Shown one piece after another: positions 34,403 to 43,657 of a DNA stretch of 64,000 bases. A program made the translations under genes and the position numbers. The notes below the pieces were generated by a model. It saw nothing but the letters and a program-made list of their open reading frames with translations. It had not been told where the DNA came from and did not search any database. Position 1 is the stretch's first letter; each line of letters begins with the position of its first letter. Source of the stretch: Acidobacteria subdivision 2 bacterium RH1 MAG20 (GTDB taxonomy: Bacteria; Acidobacteriota; Terriglobia; Terriglobales; Acidobacteriaceae); the NCBI GenBank assembly GCA_002197545.1, contig NFUO01000548.1, positions 57,641-121,640 on the forward strand, written 5' to 3'.

Positions 34403-35668
34403 ATGATGCCGAAATCTTTTTATGTGCTGTGCGCCATTTTCGTGGCGTGGCCATCTCTTATGGCGCAATCGTCGCCGCCCGCTGTATCGACTGCTCCGAT
34501 TACGCTGCAGCAGGCCGTTGATCGCGCATTGACCGGCAACCCATCGCTTACCGCGGCGCGGGAACATCTCTCCGCGGTACATGCCACCATACTCACCGCC
34601 AGCGTGCGCCAGAACCCGAACCTGACCCTGCTGGGCCAGGGCGTTACCTTGCCTGAAGTCAACAACAATGGCGGCAACCCGTACTACTATTCGGCGAATG
34701 TCTCGCGTCTTTTTGAGCGTGGACAGAAGCGACGCTGGCGGATGGAAGGCGCAACCGACACCGAGCAAGTCACTGAGAGCCAGCTCCGCGATCAGGAGCG
34801 CCAGCTTGTTCTCAACGTTCGCCAGTCTTTTACGAACATGCTTGCCGCAAAGGCTGCCCTCGCCATCGCTGAAGAAAATCTCACTGACTATCGCAAGACC
34901 GTCGACCTCAGCAAAGCGCGCCTTGACGCCGGAGACATCACTCGCACCGACTATGAGCGGATCGACCTGCAGCTCGCCCAATTCGAAGCCGATGATGATG
35001 CCGCGCGCCTGAGTATGCAACAGGCTAGCGCTCAGCTGCAGCAGCTCTTCGGCATAGACCACCCATCGCCGACCTTTGACATCACCGGTACGCTTGACCC
35101 GCCAGCCTTTACCCTGACGATGGTAGACGCTGAAACCCGCGCCCTTGCTGCACGACCTGATTATCAAGCAGCAAAGCAGTCGCTTCTGCTCTCGCAGGCC
35201 AATGCTCGTTATGCAGTCGCCGGTGGCACGGCGGACCCCACCGTAGCCAGCGAATACGAGCGCAGCGGCGCCGACAATACCTTCGGTGCCAGCATCTCTA
35301 TTCCCCTGCGCATCTTCGACCGCAACCAGGGCGAAAAGGAGCGCACGCGCTACGAAGTCAACTCCAGCCGCTTCGCCGTCGTGGCCGCACGCAATCAGAT
35401 CGTCTCCGATGTAGATCAGGCATGGCTCGCCCTCGATACCGCGCAGCGTCAGGCTGTTCGCTACAACACCCACTATCTTGCCGAGGCTGGCCGCGTCCGC
35501 GACAATCTGCAATTCAGCTATCGCAACGGCAACTCAACCCTCCTCGACTACCTCGACGCTCTGCGTGACTACCGCTCCATTCATCTGAGCAGCCTCAACA
35601 CCAATGTTCAGGTTTGGCTTGCCATTCACCAACTCAGTTATGCGACTGCCACGGACATCATCCCATGA
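34403..35668 (+). CDS. czcC: outer-membrane efflux protein, TolC/CzcC family
   Basis: A 421-residue outer-membrane channel component of a tripartite metal pump. Signal peptide KSFYVLCAIFVAWPSLMAQ, then two OEP repeats of long helices, for example TLQQAVDRALTGNPSLTAAR and AALAIAEENLTDYRKTV. GAAGG precedes the ATG. Its stop overlaps the adaptor start (ATGA). Specificity is judged from the czcA gene. Confidence 0.88.
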   Translation: MMPKSFYVLCAIFVAWPSLMAQSSPPAVSTAPITLQQAVDRALTGNPSLTAAREHLSAVHATILTASVRQNPNLTLLGQGVTLPEVNNNGGNPYYYSANVSRLFERGQKRRWRMEGATDTEQVTESQLRDQERQLVLNVRQSFTNMLAAKAALAIAEENLTDYRKTVDLSKARLDAGDITRTDYERIDLQLAQFEADDDAARLSMQQASAQLQQLFGIDHPSPTFDITGTLDPPAFTLTMVDAETRALAARPDYQAAKQSLLLSQANARYAVAGGTADPTVASEYERSGADNTFGASISIPLRIFDRNQGEKERTRYEVNSSRFAVVAARNQIVSDVDQAWLALDTAQRQAVRYNTHYLAEAGRVRDNLQFSYRNGNSTLLDYLDALRDYRSIHLSSLNTNVQVWLAIHQLSYATATDIIP

Positions 35669-36756
35669 AAATACGTATTGAAATTCTGTCAGCCCTTGCG
35701 CTTTCCGTCATCCCCCTGACGGCGTGCAATCACGCTCCGCCGCCGTCTGAGAAACAACCCGCCAACGTCGGTGTCGAGACGACGGTTGCCCACTCGACGC
35801 AGAACACCGACTACCTCGAAGTGCCCGCGCACGTCACTGCCGACCCTGCTCACGTCGTCCACATTTATCCGCCGCTTAGCGGACGCATCCTCGGCCTCAA
35901 CATTCTTCCCGGCCAGAATGTCGCCAAAGGACAGGTCATCGCTCAACTCCAGAGCAACGATATCGCCGTAGCCCGCTCCGACTATGAGAAAGCGAAGATC
36001 GAAGTGATTCGCGCCGACAGTGCTCTCAATCGCGGCAAGCTCCTGCTCGCGCATGATGTCCTGTCGAAGGCCGACTTTGCCGAACTCGAAGCCACGGACC
36101 AGGTCGCCCACTCCGAGCTCGAGCGCTCACGCCAGCATATCCACGAGCTTGGCTTTGCCGAAAACAGCGTCTCCGATACCGTGGCCCTGCGTGCTCCCAT
36201 CTCCGGCGTCGTCCTCGACATCGGCACGGCCACGGGAGAGATGCAGCGCTCCCTCGACAACGCCACCGTCATCGCCACCATTGCGAACCTCGATACCGTA
36301 TGGATCGTCGGAGACGTCTTCGAGCGCGATCTCGCCACTCTTCGCCCCGGCCGTACCGTCGATATCGTCGTCCCCGCGTACCCTGATCTGAAGCTCACGG
36401 GCCGCATCGATAACGTCTCCGATGCCCTTGATCCGACCACCCACACGCTCAAGCTGCGCGTCGTTCTGCCGAACCCGAAGCACCTGCTCAAGTCCGATAT
36501 GTTCGCTACCATTCGCGTCGCCGGCGCCGTGCGTTCAACCTTCATTCTTCCCGCTACATCTGTCCTGCACGAAGGCGATAAGACTTTTGTCTTCATCTCC
36601 AACTCTTCAGGAAAATTCGATCAGCGTATTGTCACTGTCGGTCGCTCTCTCGACTCCGGCACGGTGAAGAATATCGAGATTATCAGCGGTCTCAACGATG
36701 GCGACAAGGTCGTCACAACCGGTGGCGCACTGCTGCGCCCAACGAGCGGAGACTAA
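35665..36756 (+). CDS. czcB: RND efflux periplasmic adaptor lipoprotein CzcB
   Basis: Start ATG 35665 gives a lipoprotein signal peptide with lipobox LTAC (SALALSVIPLTACNH). HlyD-type adaptor domains follow: IYPPLSGRILGLNILPGQNV (lipoyl half), a helical hairpin, VALRAPISGVVLDI, and a barrel domain with VWIVGDVFERDL. It links CzcA to CzcC. No extra C-terminal metal-binding His-rich tail is visible. Confidence 0.88.
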   Translation: MKIRIEILSALALSVIPLTACNHAPPPSEKQPANVGVETTVAHSTQNTDYLEVPAHVTADPAHVVHIYPPLSGRILGLNILPGQNVAKGQVIAQLQSNDIAVARSDYEKAKIEVIRADSALNRGKLLLAHDVLSKADFAELEATDQVAHSELERSRQHIHELGFAENSVSDTVALRAPISGVVLDIGTATGEMQRSLDNATVIATIANLDTVWIVGDVFERDLATLRPGRTVDIVVPAYPDLKLTGRIDNVSDALDPTTHTLKLRVVLPNPKHLLKSDMFATIRVAGAVRSTFILPATSVLHEGDKTFVFISNSSGKFDQRIVTVGRSLDSGTVKNIEIISGLNDGDKVVTTGGALLRPTSGD

Positions 36757-36758
36757 GC

Positions 36759-39700
36759 GTGCAGCCACTCATTCGCCTCTTCATCCGTTATCGCGCCATC
36801 ATTCTCATTCTCTTCTTCGTTATGCTCGCGCTCGGTGGCTTCCTCGTCACGCGTCTCGACATCGAGGCCTACCCCGACCCCTCACCTCCGCTCGTCGAAA
36901 TCATTACGCAGAATCCCTCCTGGTCCGCCGAAGAGATGGAGCAGCAGGTCACCGTTCCCATTGAGACGACCATCAACGGCACGCCTCACCTCGACCAGGT
37001 GCGCTCGATCAGCATCTTCGGCCTCTCCGACGTCAAGCTCTATTTCAACTTCGACAGTGACAGCTTCCGTGATCGTCAGGAGGTCCTCAATCGTCTTCAG
37101 ACTCTCACTTTGCCGAACAATCTCCAACCACAGCTCTCTCCATGGTCTCCTATCGGCGAGATCTACCGTTACCAGCTCGTAGGCCCGGGCTACACCCTCA
37201 ACGAGATCAAGGCCACCCAGGACTGGCTCGTTCGCCGCGAGCTTAAAGAAGTTCCTGGCATCATCGACATCACCACGTTCGGCGGAACTACGCGCCAATA
37301 CCAGATCGAGGCTGACCCCAATAAGCTTCTTAGCTTGGGTGTCACTCTTCCGCAAGTCATCAATGCTGTTCAATCCTCTAACGCCAATGCGGGCGGCAAC
37401 TATCTCCAACTCGGCAACCAGAACGTCAATGTTCGCGCTGTCGGCCAGGTTCACACGATTGAGGACATTGGTTCTATCGTCGTCGCCGAAAAGAATGGCG
37501 CTCCCATCACCGTCCGCGATATCGGCAAAGTCAGCGAAGGCTTCCAACCCCGGCTGGGTCAAGTTGGCCGCGATAAGCAAAACGACATTGTCCTCGGCAT
37601 CGTCCTTCTTCAGAAGGATGAAAAATCCCTTCCCACGCTTAAAGCACTCAAGGAAAAGATTGCCAGCCTCAACTCCGGCAGTCTTCTTCCCCCGGGGATG
37701 AAGATCAGCACAATCTACGACAGGACTAATCTCATTGGCGAGACGACCCACACCGTCCGCGAAATCATCATTACGGGCCTTATCCTGGTCACACTCGTTC
37801 TCCTCTCCATGTTGGGAGATCTGCGCATCACCTTCATCGCGGCAGTCACCATTCCCTTCGCCGTCTTATTCGCTTTTGGAATGATGGTGCTCACAGGGCG
37901 CTCCGCTAACCTCATCTCCATCGGCGCCATCGACTTTGGAATCCTCGTCGACGCCTCCATCATCGTCCTCGAAAGCATCTACCGTAAGCTCTCCCGCCGC
38001 ATCGAGGGCGAAGAGACAGGCAACCTCATCGTCGAAGGTGTCACCGACGCCGCCACGCCGGTCCTCTTCTCAACCGCAATCATCTGCATTGCCTTCATTC
38101 CACTGTTCACCATGCAGGGTGTCGCCGGACAGATCTTCTCTCCCATGTCCGTCACCTACGGATTCGCTCTTCTCGGCGCGCTCTTGTTCGCTCTTGTCTT
38201 CGCGCCTGTCCTCGGCTATCTCACTGCGCCTACGGAGCAGAAAGTAGGCGATGGCTATACCTGGCTGAGCCGCACGCTTCGCAGAGGCTACGAGCGCGTT
38301 CTCCATCGCGCGCTTCGTCATCCGACCTCCGTCTGGATCGGCGCAAGTGCCATGCTCACCGCCGGAGTTCTTTGCTTCGTCCTCGTCGGCGGCGAGTTCA
38401 TGCCTCCCTTGGAGGAAGGTAACCTCTGGATTCGCGCTACTCTGCCCCAGGACATCTCCTTTGACACCGCAGCTAACATGGCCAATCAGATTCGCGCAGT
38501 CATCGCGCAGTCTCCCGAGGTCACGCAGACCGTCTCCCAGATGGGACGGCCCGACGACGGCACTGACGTCAGCACCTTCAACAATATCGAGGTCTCCGTC
38601 GCGCTCAAACCCGCTAACAAATGGCGTCCAGGACTTACCAAGCCTGAGCTTATCGAGGAGATCAACAACCGCCTCTCCCGCTTTCCCGGCATCGAGCTTA
38701 ACTTCTCCCAGAACATTCAGGACAATGTCGAAGAAGCCATGTCTGGCGTCAAAGGCGAGAACTCTCTCAAGCTCTTCGGCGACGACTTCGACACGCTCAC
38801 CAGCCTCGCCGACAAGATCGAGCAGGTCATGAAGTCGGTTCCGGGCGTAGCCGATGTCGGCGTCTTCAAAGTCGGCGGACAACCCTCGCTCGTCATCCAG
38901 ATCGATCGCGCCAAGGCCGCGCGCTACGGTATCCTCTCCGCGGACATCAACGCCGCCGTTCAGGCATCCATCGGCGGAGCACCTATCTCGCAGGTGATTC
39001 AGGGAGATCGCCGCTTCGACCTTACTGTCCGCTATCCCGAAGCCGATCGCAGCAGCCCTGACGCCATCCGTGCCATCCTTATACCTACTGCAGATGGTGG
39101 CCGTATTCCTCTTGGCCAGGTTGCTGATATCGGCATCCACGAAGGCAGCTTCATGATCTACCGCGAAGGTGGTCGACGCTATATTCCGATCAAATTCAGT
39201 GTTCGTGGCCGGGACCTCTCCACCACCATCAATGAGCTGCAAAGCAAGCTCAAGCAGACGGTGAAACTCCCGACCGGCTACGATTACACCTGGGCTGGCG
39301 AATTCGACTCGCTCAAAAAAGAACAGCGTCGCCTCGCCGTCATCATTCCCATCTCGCTCGCTATCATCGTGGTCCTTCTTTACATCCAGTTCAACACCTG
39401 GAAGGACGCGTTTATCATCATCGCCACACTGCCCTTTGCTGCTGTAGGCGGAGCGGCCTCTCTCTTCATCACGCGAACGCCCTTCAGTATCTCCGCCGCC
39501 GTAGGCTTTACGTCCCTCATAGGAGTAGCCACTCTGGGCGCCGTAGTCTTCATGTCAGGGGTGCGCCGCGCCCAACGCGAAAGCCTCAACGACAAAGGCC
39601 TCGAAGAAGGCTGCATCGACGAGATGCGTCCAGTGGTCATGGCCTGCCTTGCCGCCGGTCTCGGCCTGCTGCCTGCGTCGCTTTCCAACGGAATCGGAGC

Positions 39701-39821
39701 TCAGGCCCAACAGCCTCTCGCTCGCGTCGTTGTAGGGGGAATGATCACCACCATCATCGCCATCCTCTTCATTCTTCCACTTTTGCTTCGCCAGCCTCCT
39801 CGCCCCGTCGAGGAAGAGTGA
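36759..39821 (+). CDS. czcA: heavy-metal RND efflux permease CzcA
   Basis: 1020-residue inner-membrane proton/metal antiporter. The HME signature is in helix 4, AIDFGILVDASIIVLESIYR (from about residue 389), with the D-F-G-x3-D motif seen in Czc-type (Co/Zn/Cd/Ni) rather than the M-rich Cus-type pumps. Porter-domain segments VTVPIETTINGTPHLDQVRS and GEFMPPLEEGNLWIRATLPQ are typical. GTG start two bases after czcB. Substrate metal is an inference from the motif; no metal regulator is adjacent. Confidence 0.9.
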   Translation: MQPLIRLFIRYRAIILILFFVMLALGGFLVTRLDIEAYPDPSPPLVEIITQNPSWSAEEMEQQVTVPIETTINGTPHLDQVRSISIFGLSDVKLYFNFDSDSFRDRQEVLNRLQTLTLPNNLQPQLSPWSPIGEIYRYQLVGPGYTLNEIKATQDWLVRRELKEVPGIIDITTFGGTTRQYQIEADPNKLLSLGVTLPQVINAVQSSNANAGGNYLQLGNQNVNVRAVGQVHTIEDIGSIVVAEKNGAPITVRDIGKVSEGFQPRLGQVGRDKQNDIVLGIVLLQKDEKSLPTLKALKEKIASLNSGSLLPPGMKISTIYDRTNLIGETTHTVREIIITGLILVTLVLLSMLGDLRITFIAAVTIPFAVLFAFGMMVLTGRSANLISIGAIDFGILVDASIIVLESIYRKLSRRIEGEETGNLIVEGVTDAATPVLFSTAIICIAFIPLFTMQGVAGQIFSPMSVTYGFALLGALLFALVFAPVLGYLTAPTEQKVGDGYTWLSRTLRRGYERVLHRALRHPTSVWIGASAMLTAGVLCFVLVGGEFMPPLEEGNLWIRATLPQDISFDTAANMANQIRAVIAQSPEVTQTVSQMGRPDDGTDVSTFNNIEVSVALKPANKWRPGLTKPELIEEINNRLSRFPGIELNFSQNIQDNVEEAMSGVKGENSLKLFGDDFDTLTSLADKIEQVMKSVPGVADVGVFKVGGQPSLVIQIDRAKAARYGILSADINAAVQASIGGAPISQVIQGDRRFDLTVRYPEADRSSPDAIRAILIPTADGGRIPLGQVADIGIHEGSFMIYREGGRRYIPIKFSVRGRDLSTTINELQSKLKQTVKLPTGYDYTWAGEFDSLKKEQRRLAVIIPISLAIIVVLLYIQFNTWKDAFIIIATLPFAAVGGAASLFITRTPFSISAAVGFTSLIGVATLGAVVFMSGVRRAQRESLNDKGLEEGCIDEMRPVVMACLAAGLGLLPASLSNGIGAQAQQPLARVVVGGMITTIIAILFILPLLLRQPPRPVEEE

Positions 39822-39895
39822 TGCAAACAGCGGCTGATGCAGCGTCCTTCTATACTTAACCTCAGCCAGTTCAATTGGCGGAGACCGATAGAAGA

Positions 39896-41404
39896 ATGAA
39901 GATTTCAGCCGCTACCTTAGAGGAAACAGCAGCAACACAATCTGAACTTAGTTTCTTGACCCGTCGGCAGCTCCTTCAAAGTACAGGCATGTTGTGTGCT
40001 GCCGCTGCACTTCCTTCCTCGTCTTTGTTTGCCGCATCGACTACTTTCTCTTACAACCGCAGGCCTATTCCATCGAAGCGGCGTTTTGTAAGTCCGGTCA
40101 TTGAGTCCGTCATCGTTCGCACAAAAAAGCGAATCGCAGATCCGCAACTGGCCGCAATCTTTGAGAACTGTTTTCCTAACACACTGGATACAACGGTGTT
40201 TCCTTCGACCCTCAACGGAAAGCCGGACACCTTTGTCGTCACTGGCGACATCGACGCCATGTGGCTGCGCGATTCCTCGGCACAGATGATGCCCTACCTT
40301 CCGTTCGCAAAAGAAGATCCAGCGCTGTCCCGTCTGCTCGAAGGCGTCACACGCCGCCACGCACACTTGATACTGCTCGACCCATATGCAAACGCCTTTA
40401 TGCGGACCACGTCCAGTCCGCCGCTTTCCTGGTCGCTTCATGATGAGACCGATATGCATCCCGGCGTTGGCGAGCGCAAATGGGAGCTCGATTCTCTCTG
40501 CTATCCCATTCGGTTGGCGCACGCTTACTGGCGCACAACGGGAAACGCCGCACCTTTCGACGCAACCTGGAGGCAGGCTGCCTGGACCATCGTCCGCACT
40601 TTTCGCGAGCAGCAGCGTAAAACGGGCCATGGCCCCTATCACTTTCAACGCGCCGCTGAGTCGCCAGCCGAAACGCTGATGCTTGCCGGCTACGGAAACC
40701 CCGTTCACCCAAATGGACTCATCTGTTCCATGTTCCGTCCTTCGGATGATGCCTGTATCTATCCCCTCTTTATCCCGGCAAATCTCTTCGCGGTCGCTTC
40801 GCTGCACCAACTGGCAGAGCTGGCCACCGGCCCGTTGTCCGATCCTAAGCTCGCATCCGAGTGCACAGCGCTGGCCACTGAAGTTGCAGACGCCATAGCC
40901 AGGTACGGCATCGTCGAGCATCCATCCCACGGCAAAATCTATGCCTACGAGATAGACGGCTTCGGTAACTACGTCTGCATGGACGACGCCAACGCCCCCG
41001 GCCTGTTGAGCCTTCCATTTCTTGGCTGCTGTTCCCCTTCAGATCCGCTCTATCAGCGAACCCGCGCCTTTGCCCTCAGCTTCGACAACCCATATTTCTT
41101 TCGCGGCAACACAGCAGAAGGTATTGGCGGTCCGCACGTTGGTCTTGGCTATATCTGGCCCATGTCAATTATCATGAGGGCCTTCACCTCCAGTAGCGAC
41201 GCCGAAATCCGGCAGTGTCTCTACTCTCTGCGGAACACAACCGACGGCAAGTTCTTTATGCACGAATCATTTCAGAAAGATAATCCAGACGACTTTACCC
41301 GCTCATGGTTTGCATGGGCCAACACACTCTTTGGCGAACTCATCATGAAGCTGGTCGCTGAAAATTCACCTCTGCTCGCAGAAGACTTCAGCCGCAAAGC
41401 ATGA
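39896..41404 (+). CDS. GH125 exo-alpha-1,6-mannosidase-like protein
   Basis: Matches the metal-independent alpha-mannosidase family (formerly DUF1237): FVVTGDIDAMWLRDSSAQ with the acidic catalytic residue, HDETDMHPGVGERKWELDSLCYPIRL, MFRPSDDACIYPLFIPANLF and GIGGPHVGLGYIWPMSI. A Tat-like start is present (FLTRRQLLQSTGMLCAAAALP), so it is exported folded. ATG 39896 is preferred to the earlier start at 39875. Functionally it fits with the GH38 mannosidase at the window start. Confidence 0.9.
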   Translation: MKISAATLEETAATQSELSFLTRRQLLQSTGMLCAAAALPSSSLFAASTTFSYNRRPIPSKRRFVSPVIESVIVRTKKRIADPQLAAIFENCFPNTLDTTVFPSTLNGKPDTFVVTGDIDAMWLRDSSAQMMPYLPFAKEDPALSRLLEGVTRRHAHLILLDPYANAFMRTTSSPPLSWSLHDETDMHPGVGERKWELDSLCYPIRLAHAYWRTTGNAAPFDATWRQAAWTIVRTFREQQRKTGHGPYHFQRAAESPAETLMLAGYGNPVHPNGLICSMFRPSDDACIYPLFIPANLFAVASLHQLAELATGPLSDPKLASECTALATEVADAIARYGIVEHPSHGKIYAYEIDGFGNYVCMDDANAPGLLSLPFLGCCSPSDPLYQRTRAFALSFDNPYFFRGNTAEGIGGPHVGLGYIWPMSIIMRAFTSSSDAEIRQCLYSLRNTTDGKFFMHESFQKDNPDDFTRSWFAWANTLFGELIMKLVAENSPLLAEDFSRKA

Positions 41405-41540
41405 GCGATAAATAAACGCTCGTTTATCAATTGGACAGAGGGTGAGTCGTCGCATCGAGACCCGGTAAACGCTCCCAATGGGCGAAAAATCTAAATATGC
41501 AGGTCTTTGCACTGAAATCTATGGAGGAGTTGGGAACAGT

Positions 41541-42449
41541 TCACTTGTGATTCAAATGGATGCTCATCTTTGCCTGCCCGGTAATCCACTGCGTAAACGC
41601 GGCTGTCGGCAGGGAAGGCCTCTTTGTTTCAGGCACAACCAGGTAATAGGAGTTGGCGCTTCGAAGAGAGCGGTCGAAGAGTGTCACCAGTTTCCCCGAG
41701 GCAAGTTCCTCTTCAATCAGCAGCTTAGGCAGCAATGCCACTCCCAAATCGCAAACAGCCGCCTGCGCAATCATCGCGAACTGCTCAAACCGAGGTCCGC
41801 GAAGCGCATGTGCGTTCTTCACCTTCATCATCTCAAACCATTCCGTCCACGCCTCTGGGCGAGTAGTTTGGTGCAGCAAGACGGTTCGCGTCAGGTCCGC
41901 CGGCTTTTTGATGCGTAGTTCCGCTTCAAGTTTAGGGCTGCAAACCGGCACCGTATCTTCATCCATCAGATGATAGGCCACCGCGCCAGGCCAATTGGCG
42001 GATCCATAATGGATTCCGGCATCAAATGGCTCTACTCCAAAATCAAATGGTACAAGCCGAGTGGCCAGATTGATCGTGACGCCAGGGTGCTTTTGAATGA
42101 AATCGTTGAGGCGAGGCATCAGCCATCGAGTCGCAAAAGTTGGCAGCACGGCCAGATTGAGCAGGTTCGTGTTTCCGCCACACGCCATGATCCTGCTGGT
42201 GGCATCTTTCAATTCGCTCATCACCTTGTTCACGTCATTCAGGTACAGCTTGCCTGCATCTGTAATGACGACCCGCTGCCGCACTCTCTCAAACAGCAAA
42301 ACATCCAGCAAAGATTCCAACTGGTGTATCTGACGGCTCACCGCACTCTGCGTCAGGTTCAGCTCAGCCGCTGCGCGAGTAATACTTCCATGCCGCGCAA
42401 CGCTCTCAAAAGCCTTAAGGCACGCAATCGATGGGAGATCAGTGATCAT
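41541..42449 (-). CDS. LysR-family regulator (GcvA-like)
   Basis: A 302-residue LysR-type regulator. The N-terminal winged helix is LKAFESVARHGSITRAAAEL NLTQSAVSRQIHQLESLL; the effector domain follows with GcvA-type features such as LPTFATRWLMPRLNDF and FDAGIHYG. It is divergent from the lysine-degradation operon, with ~100 bases between them, the usual arrangement for control of the neighbour. The co-inducer would be a lysine-pathway intermediate (inference). Confidence 0.9.
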   Translation of the reverse strand: MITDLPSIACLKAFESVARHGSITRAAAELNLTQSAVSRQIHQLESLLDVLLFERVRQRVVITDAGKLYLNDVNKVMSELKDATSRIMACGGNTNLLNLAVLPTFATRWLMPRLNDFIQKHPGVTINLATRLVPFDFGVEPFDAGIHYGSANWPGAVAYHLMDEDTVPVCSPKLEAELRIKKPADLTRTVLLHQTTRPEAWTEWFEMMKVKNAHALRGPRFEQFAMIAQAAVCDLGVALLPKLLIEEELASGKLVTLFDRSLRSANSYYLVVPETKRPSLPTAAFTQWITGQAKMSIHLNHK

Positions 42450-42546
42450 GCAAAATTCTCATAAACTCCTGAAACTATATCATTTTACATTTCGCTAAAA
42501 CGCCTATACCTATAAGTCATGGTTAACCACGTCGACTCAATAAAGA

Positions 42547-43620
42547 GTGCCCCGCGTGGTATGGAGATGGATATTGAAACCTGGTAATGGAGTTCTACGG
42601 CAGACCCTCGAAAAGATCATCGGCACCGAGCGGACGGAGCGGCTGTTCAAAGTGCTCGTCATCCGCCCCGCAATCGCCGAAGATGCCGGCCCCCAGGTCT
42701 CAAGGGCGGTCATCGCGCAGGCCCTGAACATGCTCCTCTTCGAGGACCTTCTGGTCCGCGTCCCCGCTGCTGAAACCTACGTCGACCGCTGTCTCCAGGA
42801 AGGCAAAACCGTCATGCACGATCACGGAGCCGTCCGCACCGTCGCTCTCAGCGGCATGGGCGTGCTGCCGGCAGGCGAGCAGGCCATCACGCGAATCCTC
42901 CGACCCCTCGGCTACACGCTCAACGGGCTCTATCCGCTCGATCGCCTGCGCATGACCGGCCGCTCCCACGCGCAGTCCGACTTTCCCGAGGACATCGCCC
43001 AGTTCTTCATCAGCGAGTTCCATCCCGAGCGATTCTCCGCCGAATTTCTCGCAGCTGTCCATCGCGTCACCGCAACCTCAACCGATCCCGTAACTCCAGC
43101 GGCAGAAGATCTCCTCAAAAGACTCGACGTTACTCGCTCTCTCACTGTCGATCAGGCAGCCACACTCCTGCCCGTCCTCGTCTCCTGCTTCGGTCGCCAG
43201 CACCAGGAGGCCACCCTCGCCGACTATGAAATCCTTCTCGCCGAATCTCCCGAGATGGCCTGGATCTCCACCGAAGGCAACGCCTTCAACCACGCCACCG
43301 ATCGAGTCGCCGATGTGGACCAACTCGCCTCCGAACAAAAAGCATTAGGTCAGCCCATGAAGGCCGCCGTAGAAACCTCGCAGTCGGGCCGCGTCCGCCA
43401 GACCGCCTTCCATGCCGCCCGCGTGATGAGAACGTTTCGCACCGCGGATGGAAGATCCATTGAGAAGGAAGTCCCCGGCTCTTTCTACGAGTTCATCACA
43501 CGCCTGCCTCTGCCGGAGAAAGATGGCCCGCTCGATCTCAGCTTCGATAGCTCCAACGCACAGGCGATTTTCAAGATGACAGCGAACCCAGAGAAAGAGT
43601 TGGCGCTCTCAAAGTCATAA
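42547..43620 (+). CDS. hglS: 2-oxoadipate dioxygenase/decarboxylase (HglS, DUF1338)
   Basis: DUF1338 family enzymes convert 2-oxoadipate to D-2-hydroxyglutarate, using Fe(II) and O2, in lysine breakdown. Likely metal ligands are visible: a His in VMHDHGAVRTVALSG (H91 or H93), H249 in EGNAFNHATDRV and E315 in VPGSFYEFITR. A GTG at 42547 or a TTG at 42574 can be the start; 42574 has GGAGATGG before it. The next two genes process the product and the precursor, which supports the call. Confidence 0.85.
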   Translation: MPRVVWRWILKPGNGVLRQTLEKIIGTERTERLFKVLVIRPAIAEDAGPQVSRAVIAQALNMLLFEDLLVRVPAAETYVDRCLQEGKTVMHDHGAVRTVALSGMGVLPAGEQAITRILRPLGYTLNGLYPLDRLRMTGRSHAQSDFPEDIAQFFISEFHPERFSAEFLAAVHRVTATSTDPVTPAAEDLLKRLDVTRSLTVDQAATLLPVLVSCFGRQHQEATLADYEILLAESPEMAWISTEGNAFNHATDRVADVDQLASEQKALGQPMKAAVETSQSGRVRQTAFHAARVMRTFRTADGRSIEKEVPGSFYEFITRLPLPEKDGPLDLSFDSSNAQAIFKMTANPEKELALSKS

Positions 43621-43657
43621 AATAGCCATACTGTTTCTTTGGAGAGCAGCGTCATTC

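Noticed and set aside
38070..39242. 390-codon minus-strand frame opposite czcA
   Set aside because: Shadow of a strongly biased codon usage; no start signal or domain.
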